Source: Hydrogenothermaceae bacterium
GTDB lineage: Bacteria; Aquificota; Aquificia; Aquificales; Hydrogenothermaceae
Assembly: GCA_015490675.1 (NCBI GenBank)
Contig: WFXI01000043.1
Location: 1-6,078 of the forward strand
Direction: 5' to 3'
DNA: 6,078 nt
Shown here: piece by piece, positions 1-6,078 of the stretch
How the letters are laid out: each line of letters starts with the position of its first letter
How positions within the stretch are numbered: the stretch's first letter is position 1
The notes under the pieces: model-generated
Seen by the model: the letters and a program-made list of their open reading frames with translations, nothing else
Told to the model about the DNA's origin: nothing
Databases searched by the model: none
Position numbers and translations under genes: made by a program

Positions 1-348
1 AATATTCAGTTTATAGAAGGAAAGAACCAAAATAAAGATTTATGGATAGGAGCTATTTTTGATGCATTCACATTAGTACCTTTTAGAACAAAAACAAATA
101 AAGGAAGTATACCTCCACCTTTAAGAAAGAAAATAACAATACCTAAAGTTGATATTAAGAAACAGCCTCCTCCAGTTTACAATATTAGTATGGTTTACAT
201 TGGAGTAAATAAAAAGTTTGCAGTAATAAATAATAGGCTTTTAACAGAAGGAGATTTTATTTCCGATAAGGAATATATAGTTTTAATTAAGAAAGATGGA
301 ATTTTATTAGATGGAGCGTGGGGAAAAAGATGGTTAAAAATAAAATAA
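1..348 (+). CDS. C-terminal part of a MshK/PilP/GspC-like pilus or secretion subunit (5' end outside window)
   Basis: The reading frame is open from the first base and ends in TAA at 346-348, giving 115 residues with no start visible. The last 55 residues (about 60-115) show the compact beta-rich pattern of the homology region of GspC, PilP and MshK: a Y-x-G-V strand, AVINNRLLTEGD (an 'its own product, then Gly-Asp turn' pattern), then YIVLIKKDGILL and a basic WLKIK ending. Ahead of it (residues 22-60) is a Pro/Lys-rich linker with IPPPL and QPPPVY. In those families this domain sits in the periplasm and contacts the N-terminal domains of the secretin, and its gene commonly lies directly upstream of the secretin gene, as here. 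It overlaps the secretin gene by 19 bases, suggesting coupled translation. The family assignment rests on pattern plus context and is moderate; MshK-like fits best because the next gene is MshL-like. Confidence 0.7.
   Translation, partial: NIQFIEGKNQNKDLWIGAIFDAFTLVPFRTKTNKGSIPPPLRKKITIPKVDIKKQPPPVYNISMVYIGVNKKFAVINNRLLTEGDFISDKEYIVLIKKDGILLDGAWGKRWLKIK
320..324 (+). promoter_or_regulatory. Ribosome binding site that favours ATG 330 as the secretin start
   Basis: GGGGA at 320-324 lies five bases before ATG 330. The alternative in-frame GTG at 318 has only a GGAG one base upstream (313-316), too close to serve as a normal Shine-Dalgarno, and it uses a weaker start codon. The motif lies inside the end of the upstream gene, consistent with translational coupling. 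Confidence 0.5.
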
Positions 349-1895
349 ATTTATTTTTGATTTTATTGGTTAGCATAAGTTTAATTAACTCTTGTGTAAA
401 AAAAGAAAAAAGCTCAGCAAATATATATAAAAAGCCTAAAAAAGAAAAGATACATACATTTTCAAAACGACCAAAACCTAAAAAAATAAAATATTTACTA
501 CCTCCTCCTCCATCACCAATAGATATTTTAGATGAATCAGAATATAAAAAAACTTTTTTAGATTCTAAAAAAATTTCATTAACTTTAAGGAATACAGCTT
601 TAGGAAATATACTATTAGCTATTGCACAAGATTTAGGGCTTAATGTTGTCATAACTGAAGATGTTGATAAATCTAGACCTTTATCTGTTAACTTTGAAAA
701 TACTCCTGCTAAAGAGGTTTTAGAAATAATCTCTAACTTAGGAAATATTACATATGAAATTAGAGGAAATGTAATAATATTTCGTTCCATAGTTACAAAA
801 ACATACAAAGTTCCTTATATAAAATCTCTAACTAATTATCAAGTTAATCTTGGAGGAGATGTTTTAGGTGGAGGTTCGTTTGGTGGTATTACAGGGGGAA
901 CTATCGGTAGTAGTATTGGGACATCTTTTGGAACAGGAATAGGAAGTACATTTGGAGGCTCAAATCTTCAGGGCAATTTTACATTAAATTTTTCCTCTAA
1001 CCAACAAGATAGTGATTTTTTTTCTATATTAGAGAAAAATATAAAAAAGTTTTTATCTCCTCAAGGTAAAGTAGTTATAGATAAACAAACAGCTACAGTA
1101 ATAGTTACAGACAAAGTTTATAATGTTAAGCAAGTAGAAAGTTATTTAAAAACAGTAAAAAAGGCATTATCTAAGCAAGTTTTAATAGAAGCAAAAATTG
1201 TTGAAGTAGCATTAAATGATGAGTGGAAATATGGAATAGATTGGAATGCAATCACTGGTGCTTTAGGGAATGCAGTTAGCATATCTCAAAGTTTAGCTCT
1301 TGGTGAAAGCACAGGAAAGATAGTTGTTGGTAATTTACAATTTAATAGTATTTTAGAAGCACTTGCACAAACAGGTAATATAGAAACCTTATCAAATCCT
1401 AGAATCAGGGTGATTAATGGTCAACCTGCTTTAATATCAACAGGAACAGTAATTCCTTTTTGGGAAAAACAAGTCCAAGCCTTTACAGGAACAACAGGAA
1501 CTACTTTTGCGAATAATTATGTTAGAACAAGTGTTTTAGATGGAATTTTATTAGGAGTTTTACCTTTTATAAATGAGGATAACACTATCACTCTAAATAT
1601 TGTCCCTGTAGCAACAAATGTAAGAGGAACAAAACAATTAGTTCAAGGAGGAAATGTAGAAGCAGAAGCTCCCATTATAGAGATGAAAGAGGCTGGGACT
1701 ATAATAAAAGTCAAGGATGGAGATACTGTAATTATAGGTGGATTAATGACAAAATATAAAGAAAAAAATGTAAGGAAAATACCTTTATTAGGAGATATTC
1801 CTTATTTAGGTAATATTTTTAGTTCAAAGCAAAATGTAATTAGAAAAAAAGAGTTAATTATATTTTTAAAACCTAAAATCGTTACATGGGAATAG
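330..1895 (+). CDS. mshL: MshL-type outer-membrane secretin lipoprotein
   Basis: This 521-residue protein is a secretin, the multimeric outer-membrane channel through which a type IV pilus or type II secretion pseudopilus passes. From ATG 330 it begins with basic residues and a hydrophobic segment ending in LINSC, a plausible lipobox with Cys22 (the protein's only cysteine) as the lipidated residue. Then come a Lys/Pro-rich spacer with PPPPSP, a secretin/TonB short N-terminal (STN/N0-like) domain at about 80-151, a Gly/Ser/Thr-rich segment at 174-215, a further N-domain (VVIDKQTATVIVTD, about 247-285) and the secretin core at 285-519. The core carries KQVLIEAKIVEV, YGIDW, TLSNPRIRVINGQPA and the signature VIIGGL...IPLLGDIPYLGNIF. 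The order STN, Gly-rich segment, core is typical of MshL rather than of PilQ (no AMIN domains) or GspD (no multiple N1-N3 repeats visible). Secretin identity is very secure; the mshL subtype is likely. An alternative GTG start at 318 would add four residues. Confidence 0.92.
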   Translation: MVKNKINLFLILLVSISLINSCVKKEKSSANIYKKPKKEKIHTFSKRPKPKKIKYLLPPPPSPIDILDESEYKKTFLDSKKISLTLRNTALGNILLAIAQDLGLNVVITEDVDKSRPLSVNFENTPAKEVLEIISNLGNITYEIRGNVIIFRSIVTKTYKVPYIKSLTNYQVNLGGDVLGGGSFGGITGGTIGSSIGTSFGTGIGSTFGGSNLQGNFTLNFSSNQQDSDFFSILEKNIKKFLSPQGKVVIDKQTATVIVTDKVYNVKQVESYLKTVKKALSKQVLIEAKIVEVALNDEWKYGIDWNAITGALGNAVSISQSLALGESTGKIVVGNLQFNSILEALAQTGNIETLSNPRIRVINGQPALISTGTVIPFWEKQVQAFTGTTGTTFANNYVRTSVLDGILLGVLPFINEDNTITLNIVPVATNVRGTKQLVQGGNVEAEAPIIEMKEAGTIIKVKDGDTVIIGGLMTKYKEKNVRKIPLLGDIPYLGNIFSSKQNVIRKKELIIFLKPKIVTWE

Positions 1896-1898
1896 AAA

Positions 1899-3035
1899 AT
1901 GAGCTTAATTGTAGAGACACTAAAAAAGCTAAGGAAAAGGGAAAATAAACCTAATGAAAATAATATAGAAGTTCTACCGCCTGGTATAGGTGCAGAAAAA
2001 AAGGAAGAAAAATTTAAAATTTCTAGGAAAGTAGTTTTATTTTCCCTATTGGGTATTTCATTTGTAGGAGCATTTGTTATGTTAGGTTTTGCTTATTATA
2101 TAAATAGTATGTATGGCAAAATCACTATAGTAAGTAACAGTTCTAATATTACAAAATTATCGAAAGCACAACTAACTAATAATAACTATCCAGAAAAAAC
2201 TGCAAATAATAAAGAAATACCAAAACCAGAAGAAATTTCTCAAAATACAAATAAGGAACAGTATGATACACAAGAACATAATGTGGCTAAAAATGAAACA
2301 ACAAGTATAGAAGAAAAAATAGAAAAACATCCACAAAAGCTACAAGAAAAAATAACTAATAATCAACTTAAAGAACCACCTTCAATAGAAATTACTAAAA
2401 AAGAAGCATTTCATAAACTAGAAAGAAACAAAGAGTTAAATGTAGAAAAAAAGGAAGTAGGTGTTAATATTAGACAACCAACAAACAATACACATAAGAT
2501 AGAAAACATAAATAAACTAATTTTGCTAGCAGATTATTATCTTGATAAAGGGGAGTTACTAGAAGCTCAAAAATTATATGAAAAAGCTTTTAAACTAAAA
2601 AAAGACAATTATGTATTAGAAAAACTTGCATTTATATACATACAAACTGGACAAATAGAGAAATTAAACAAATTAAGTGAATTTATTAAAAATAACCAAA
2701 ATCTTTCAAAAAAAATTTCTATAAAGTTAATAAAACTAGGTTATTTAGACTTTGCCAAAAATTTTATTAGAATTAATATATTAAATATAGCAGATAGAAA
2801 TCTATTAATTGGTATGCTATACGAAAAGAGCGGAAATATAGATAATGCTCTAATAGCTTACGAAGAGGCTTTTAAATTTAACAAACAGCCAATTTATGCT
2901 TATTCATATGGAAGAATTTTAGAGATAAAAGGTGAATATAAAAAAGCATTAGAAGTTTATAAAAAAGCTAAAAACAATAATGATAAGTTTTATAAAATTA
3001 TCAAAGAAAGAATTAAGTTTTTAGAAGGTTTATAA
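1899..3035 (+). CDS. MshN/GspB-like bitopic TPR protein
   Basis: The 378-residue product starts three bases after the secretin stop, with GGGA at 1888-1891 as ribosome binding site. The N-terminal MSLIVETLKKLRKREN forms a short amphipathic basic helix like the cytoplasmic start of MshN and GspB/ExeB proteins. One membrane helix follows at about 44-69 (VVLFSLLGISFVGAFVMLGF), with Arg/Lys before it, so the rest is probably periplasmic. Residues 75-200 are a low-complexity Lys/Glu/Asn/Gln linker, long enough to span much of the periplasm. Residues 203-378 hold TPR-like helix pairs at about 203-235, 237-267, 299-330 and 332-364, with typical elements such as YYLDKGELLEAQKLYEKAFKL and GEYKKALEVYKKA. 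There are no cysteines. In MSHA systems MshN is encoded near mshL and is thought to be a structural assembly factor; a scaffold linking the inner-membrane machinery to secretin or pilins is inferred here. TPR plus membrane anchor is secure, the MshN name less so. Confidence 0.75.
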   Translation: MSLIVETLKKLRKRENKPNENNIEVLPPGIGAEKKEEKFKISRKVVLFSLLGISFVGAFVMLGFAYYINSMYGKITIVSNSSNITKLSKAQLTNNNYPEKTANNKEIPKPEEISQNTNKEQYDTQEHNVAKNETTSIEEKIEKHPQKLQEKITNNQLKEPPSIEITKKEAFHKLERNKELNVEKKEVGVNIRQPTNNTHKIENINKLILLADYYLDKGELLEAQKLYEKAFKLKKDNYVLEKLAFIYIQTGQIEKLNKLSEFIKNNQNLSKKISIKLIKLGYLDFAKNFIRINILNIADRNLLIGMLYEKSGNIDNALIAYEEAFKFNKQPIYAYSYGRILEIKGEYKKALEVYKKAKNNNDKFYKIIKERIKFLEGL

Positions 3036-3036
3036 A

Positions 3037-5106
3037 ATGAGAAAGGTGAAAGGTTTAACTTTAATAGAGCTTGCTATTATTCTTATAATTATTGGAATCT
3101 TCATGGGAATAGGAATGTCTGCATTCTTAATATATACAAAAAATGTGAAAACTTCTATTACTAAAAGCACAGTCCAAAATGCTTGTGAAGCTGTAAAAGG
3201 ATATATATCTACTCATTATTTGATACCTTCTAATTTAGATTCTTTGGGAATAAAAACAACAGATGCATATCAGGAAAACTTAATATATAAAATAAACACA
3301 ACCGCTAATGACTATACAACAAATAATCTATGTTCCCAATCAACTTCTACAGATAACACTTTAACTATAAACATTTATAGTGATAGTACAACTATATCTT
3401 CAACAAAAAATAATGTAGTTTTTGCAATATACAGCAAAGGGGAAAATAGAGTAGATAATACAAATCCAGATGGAGACAATACTTTAGATATAAAACCTTA
3501 CGGAGTTGATAATTATGATGATATTATCTGCTACTATGATATAAATTCTTTAAGAAAAGATTTGTGTCCTCTGCCTTTAACAGTGTCAGGAAACTTACCA
3601 ACAGCAACAGAAGATAAATATTATGAAGCTTCTATAAATGTAGATGGGGGACAACCTCCATATAGTTATTCGTGGTCTGGTTTAAGCTGTGGACTAACAG
3701 CTAATAATGATAAAGTCTATGGTCAAGTTGATTGTGATACATCTTCTACAGATGGAAAACTTAGTGGATGTTCCCAGACTCTAAACTTAAGTGTTACTGT
3801 TACAGACAGCTTAAATCCATCTCCTAGTAATGAAACAACCGCAAATTTTGATTTAGTAGTAAAAGCTCAACCTCCATATGTTTTTGAAACAATTTTGCCA
3901 GATGCTACAGAATGTATATCTTACACAACAAGCTTAACAGGAAAAGGAGGAAATGGTAGCTATACTTGGAACATAAGTGGTTTACCTACAGGTTTAAGTG
4001 CTTCTGGTAATACCATATCTGGAACTCCAAGTTACGGAACCGCAGGAACTTATAGAGTTTCTGTAGAGTTATCAAGTTGTGAAACAATTACTACACAAAT
4101 ACCTTTAAAAGTAAATCCAAATCCTGTAAATATAGAAAATCAGACATTACCAGCAGGATACGAAAATCAATCTTATCAATTAGCTCTAACAGCAACAGGA
4201 GGTTCAGGAAGTTATAATTGGACATCAGCTACATGGGATTTAGATGGAGATTCTGATAATGATTTGGTTTTAACATCTACAGGTGTTTTGGAAGCAAATC
4301 AAGATGACCCTTCTGACCCTTCTACAAAGGTTTTAGATGTTCCAGCAGGTATATACACAATAACTGTTCAAGTCTGCGATGCGAGTTCTGTTTGTTCTTC
4401 AAATTGTCAAATAAAAACATATAGATTAAATGTTTTATCTTCAAGTAGTGGAGGTGGTGGAGGTGGTGGAGGTGGTGGAAGTTGTTCTACACCCGTATCT
4501 ATCTCAGGAGTACTAAGTAATCCTCAGCAATGTGCTTCTTACCTTGGAACATTAACAATTTCAGGAGGATTAGCTCCTTATAATTGTTCTAGAAGTAGTG
4601 GTACCTTACCACCTAACTTAAGTGTGTCATCATCAGGAAATTTATGTATTATTTCTGGTAATGTTGAAGCAAATACTAACTCCTATTCGTTTACTATAAC
4701 TGCAAGTGATAGCTGTGTTCCTGCTAACTCGGATAACTATTCAACTAACTTAAATATTAATGGTTTTAATATCCTAAATAATACAGGTATTACATTATAT
4801 TACAAACTTAACGGAGGAAGTTGCACTGCCTGGGGAAATGGAAGAAGCATAATATTAAATGTAGGGGATACAATAGATGTATTTTTTTCTTCAGTATGTA
4901 CAAACCAAATTTATAGATTAGAAACATCAACTTGCACAGGAAGTTGCCCTAGTACAAGATGTACTTATTTCTGGTTCTGGGGAATTTGGTTATGTTCTTC
5001 GCAAACTTGTGTACTAGGAGTAAACGATAGCAATGAAAATGGTTTATTAGAATTAAATGCAACATATTCAACAAATAGATATGATTTTTCGGTGGATGAT
5101 AGATAA
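3037..5106 (+). CDS. Large modular prepilin-like protein with Ig-like stalk and Cys-rich tip
   Basis: The 689-residue product begins one base after the TPR gene stop, with AGAAGG at 3023-3028 as ribosome binding site. It opens with a class III signal: MRKVKG, cleavage after Gly6, then LTLIELAIILIIIGIFMGIG, with Glu11 as the conserved +5 residue of the mature pilin. A short pilin-type head (about 35-177) ends with VVFAIYSKGEN and YDDIICYYDINSL, resembling the 'shGkNg...DDIv' endings of type II secretion pseudopilins. Next come about four Ig-like (He_PIG-like) modules at 187-277, 287-360, 371-466 and 488-575, with LP-start, GG-x-Y-W and GLPTGLSASGNTISGTP signatures. A ten-Gly linker (472-481) precedes module four. 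Residues 577-689 are Cys- and Trp-rich. There are 24 cysteines, implying disulfides after export. Ordinary pilins are 120-200 residues, so this is probably a minor pilin or tip adhesin displayed through the adjacent secretin. The prepilin N-terminus is secure; the adhesin role is inferred. Confidence 0.88.
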   Translation: MRKVKGLTLIELAIILIIIGIFMGIGMSAFLIYTKNVKTSITKSTVQNACEAVKGYISTHYLIPSNLDSLGIKTTDAYQENLIYKINTTANDYTTNNLCSQSTSTDNTLTINIYSDSTTISSTKNNVVFAIYSKGENRVDNTNPDGDNTLDIKPYGVDNYDDIICYYDINSLRKDLCPLPLTVSGNLPTATEDKYYEASINVDGGQPPYSYSWSGLSCGLTANNDKVYGQVDCDTSSTDGKLSGCSQTLNLSVTVTDSLNPSPSNETTANFDLVVKAQPPYVFETILPDATECISYTTSLTGKGGNGSYTWNISGLPTGLSASGNTISGTPSYGTAGTYRVSVELSSCETITTQIPLKVNPNPVNIENQTLPAGYENQSYQLALTATGGSGSYNWTSATWDLDGDSDNDLVLTSTGVLEANQDDPSDPSTKVLDVPAGIYTITVQVCDASSVCSSNCQIKTYRLNVLSSSSGGGGGGGGGGSCSTPVSISGVLSNPQQCASYLGTLTISGGLAPYNCSRSSGTLPPNLSVSSSGNLCIISGNVEANTNSYSFTITASDSCVPANSDNYSTNLNINGFNILNNTGITLYYKLNGGSCTAWGNGRSIILNVGDTIDVFFSSVCTNQIYRLETSTCTGSCPSTRCTYFWFWGIWLCSSQTCVLGVNDSNENGLLELNATYSTNRYDFSVDDR
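3595..4761 (+). other. Array of about four divergent Ig-like (He_PIG-like) modules within the prepilin
   Basis: Four segments share a layout: an LP or similar opening with a Tyr about eight residues on, a GG-x-x-Y core, a turn of the kind 'G-L-x-x-G', and a closing beta strand pattern such as TVTDS or TITASDS. Approximate bounds are 3595-3867, 3895-4116, 4147-4434 and 4498-4761. Module two is the clearest match to putative-Ig consensus (GLPTGLSASGNTISGTP, then AGTYRVSVEL). Modules one, three and four are degenerate and carry extra cysteines. The modules are diverged at DNA level, so they are old duplications rather than a recent tandem expansion. Such folds usually act as rigid stalks in surface proteins. 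Confidence 0.65.
4450..4479 (+). repeat. Perfect 9-bp tandem repeat (GGAGGTGGT, 3.3 copies) encoding ten glycines
   Basis: Three exact copies of GGAGGTGGT followed by GGA encode Gly472-Gly481 of the prepilin, flanked by a run of Ser codons. The block is almost pure G/T in a region that is otherwise very AT-rich. It is most simply a flexible hinge between Ig-like modules three and four. Gain or loss of a 9-bp unit would keep the frame and change the linker by three glycines. Confidence 0.9.
4765..5103 (+). other. Cysteine- and tryptophan-rich C-terminal domain of the prepilin
   Basis: Residues 577-689 follow the last Ig-like module and match no family I recognise. They contain seven cysteines (596, 621, 633, 637, 642, 653, 658), five of them within 26 residues, and an aromatic stretch CTYFWFWGIWLC at 642-653. 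The end NDSNENGLLELN (663-674) resembles a calcium loop. As the end furthest from the pilus-anchoring helix, it is the best candidate for a ligand-binding tip, but this is inference. Confidence 0.5.
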
Positions 5107-5122
5107 AAATTTGAAATATATT

Positions 5123-6078
5123 ATGAATTTGAATAAGAATTTGAAAAAACTTTTATTTCTGGCATTAATATTATTAAACTATCCTGTTTTTAGTAAAGAT
5201 TTTTATGATTCTATTCAAGACTTAAAAAATTATATGAATTCTCTTTCTTTTAAAGAACATCTTAGACTAAGAATACTAGGTTTACTAGAATTGAACAAAG
5301 AAAAAGAAGCCCGTTCAGAATTTGAATTTTATAAAGTTTTAGAATCCACCTACTATTCAAATAAAAATGTTCTAGATAATGTCATCTACATACCAGAAGG
5401 CAAATATACAATTGTTGTTTCAAAGCAAAAACAAAAAATAAAAGTTTACACAAATGAAGGCTCTGTGATTAAAGAAGTTATACAAAATAGTTGTATCACA
5501 GGCAAAAGACCTGGAGATAAGCTCCAAGAAGGAGACCAAAGGACTCCAAATGGTATATATTTTCCTATTACATTTATAGATAAATCTAAACTTTCAGAAA
5601 TTTACGGAGAAGGAGCTTTCCCTCTTAATTATCCAAATATAATTGATAAAAAACTCCTCAAAAGAAATGGCCATGGTATATGGCTACATGCAACGAATGA
5701 TGATAATAGACCTCCTTTTAGCTCTAATGGATGTGTTGTTGTTACAAATGATGTTTTTACCATATACAAAGATTTTATAACTTTCAAAGAAACTCCGATA
5801 ATAATTGTTGAAGATTTTAGCTATACAACTTTAGGAAATCAAGAAAAAGTAAAAAATTCTATAGTTGAGTTTTTATATAATTGGAAAAAAGCATGGGAAA
5901 ACGCAACAAAAAATGGGAATATAGAAAAGTATTTAGCAAAATACTCGAAAAATATGGTTTCTCAATATGGAAGTTTTGAAAAATTTAAAGAGCACAAAAT
6001 AAATGTTTCTAAATACAAAAAATGGATTAAGATTTATATAAAAGATATAAACATAGCAAAAGATGGTAGAGTTTTAGA
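5123..6078 (+). CDS. Exported L,D-transpeptidase/carboxypeptidase of the YkuD family, Csd6/Pgp2-like (3' end outside window)
   Basis: The frame is open to the window edge (318 codons visible). From ATG 5123 it starts with a classical signal peptide: MNLNKNLKK, then LLFLALILL, with likely cleavage after VFS at residue 24. A helical segment spans 26-80. The YkuD catalytic domain covers about 94-230, with ITGKRPGD, EGDQRTPNGIYFP, YGEGAFPLNYPN, GHGIWLHA (His184, His189) and SSNGCVVVTND with the catalytic Cys204. From about 245, WKKAWENATKNGNIEKYLAKYS resembles the start of the NTF2-like domain found after YkuD in Csd6-type proteins. Members act on peptidoglycan in the periplasm, as L,D-transpeptidases or, for Helicobacter Csd6 and Campylobacter Pgp2, as L,D-carboxypeptidases trimming tetrapeptides; which activity applies here cannot be told. 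No clear Shine-Dalgarno precedes ATG 5123. An in-frame ATG at 5096, overlapping the prepilin stop, would add nine residues and is a possible alternative. The 16-base gap suggests co-transcription with the pilus genes. Confidence 0.85.
   Translation, partial: MNLNKNLKKLLFLALILLNYPVFSKDFYDSIQDLKNYMNSLSFKEHLRLRILGLLELNKEKEARSEFEFYKVLESTYYSNKNVLDNVIYIPEGKYTIVVSKQKQKIKVYTNEGSVIKEVIQNSCITGKRPGDKLQEGDQRTPNGIYFPITFIDKSKLSEIYGEGAFPLNYPNIIDKKLLKRNGHGIWLHATNDDNRPPFSSNGCVVVTNDVFTIYKDFITFKETPIIIVEDFSYTTLGNQEKVKNSIVEFLYNWKKAWENATKNGNIEKYLAKYSKNMVSQYGSFEKFKEHKINVSKYKKWIKIYIKDINIAKDGRVL

Noticed and set aside
318..329. GTG 318 as the start of the secretin
   Set aside because: The GGAG before it is only one base away; ATG 330 has better spacing to GGGGA and gives the usual short basic n-region of a lipoprotein signal.
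499..512. CCTCCTCCTCC run in the secretin gene as a regulatory (anti-Shine-Dalgarno-like) or repeat element
   Set aside because: It encodes PPPP in the Pro-rich spacer after the lipidated cysteine and is best explained by protein sequence.
287..808. A 173-codon open frame on the minus strand
   Set aside because: It lies almost wholly antisense to the secuely assigned secretin, its translation is Phe/Ser/Ile-rich as expected from the complement of AT-rich coding DNA, and it has no recognisable domain.
3595..4761. Recent tandem duplication of the Ig-like modules
   Set aside because: The modules share only short motifs at protein level and no long matching DNA, so a recent duplication is not supported.
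4960..5010. C-terminal aromatic stretch of the prepilin as a second membrane helix
   Set aside because: The hydrophobic run is only about ten residues, bounded by cysteines and followed by polar sequence, too short to span a membrane.
5107..5122. Possible terminator or promoter between the prepilin and the YkuD gene
   Set aside because: Only 16 AT-rich bases separate the genes; there is no GC-rich inverted repeat with a T-run, and A/T richness alone is not evidence of a promoter in this genome.

Overview
This window is a tightly packed, single-strand (+) gene cluster from an AT-rich (by eye about 30% G+C), diderm bacterium. The evidence for a diderm is an outer-membrane secretin with a lipoprotein signal, a prepilin, and a periplasmic L,D-transpeptidase-type enzyme. 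Codons are strongly A/T-biased throughout (AGA for Arg, ATA/ATT for Ile, AAA for Lys), with no compositional break that would suggest a recently acquired island. Groups such as Aquificota, Campylobacterota, Desulfurellales or Deferribacterota would fit the composition and the protein families, but the sequence alone does not decide between them.

Layout: (1) 1-348, the C-terminal 115 residues of a small protein resembling the periplasmic secretin-alignment subunits MshK/PilP/GspC; (2) 330-1895, an MshL-type secretin lipoprotein, overlapping gene 1 by 19 bases; (3) 1899-3035, a bitopic inner-membrane protein with an MshN/GspB-like N-terminus, a long charged periplasmic linker and C-terminal TPRs; (4) 3037-5106, a very large (689 aa) prepilin-like protein carrying about four Ig-like modules, a ten-glycine linker encoded by a perfect 9-bp tandem repeat, and a cysteine-rich, aromatic C-terminal domain; (5) 5123 to the window edge, an exported YkuD-family enzyme of the Csd6/Pgp2 kind with the start of an NTF2-like C-terminal domain. 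Gaps between genes are -19, +3, +1 and +16 bases, so there is no room for terminators or independent intergenic promoters and the set is very probably one operon whose promoter lies upstream of the window.

Working model (inference): genes 1-3 are part of the trans-envelope channel of an MSHA-like type IV pilus or type II secretion-like machine. Gene 4 is a minor pilin or tip adhesin that this machine displays on the cell surface. Gene 5 trims or cross-links peptidoglycan, perhaps to let the machine through the wall. The assembly ATPase, platform protein, prepilin peptidase and major pilin are not in the window and should lie in the flanks. The most unusual element is the modular prepilin with its Gly-repeat hinge and Cys/Trp-rich tip.

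No RNA genes, mobile elements, CRISPR arrays, riboswitches or terminators were seen. No stretch longer than 17 bases is without a coding assignment.
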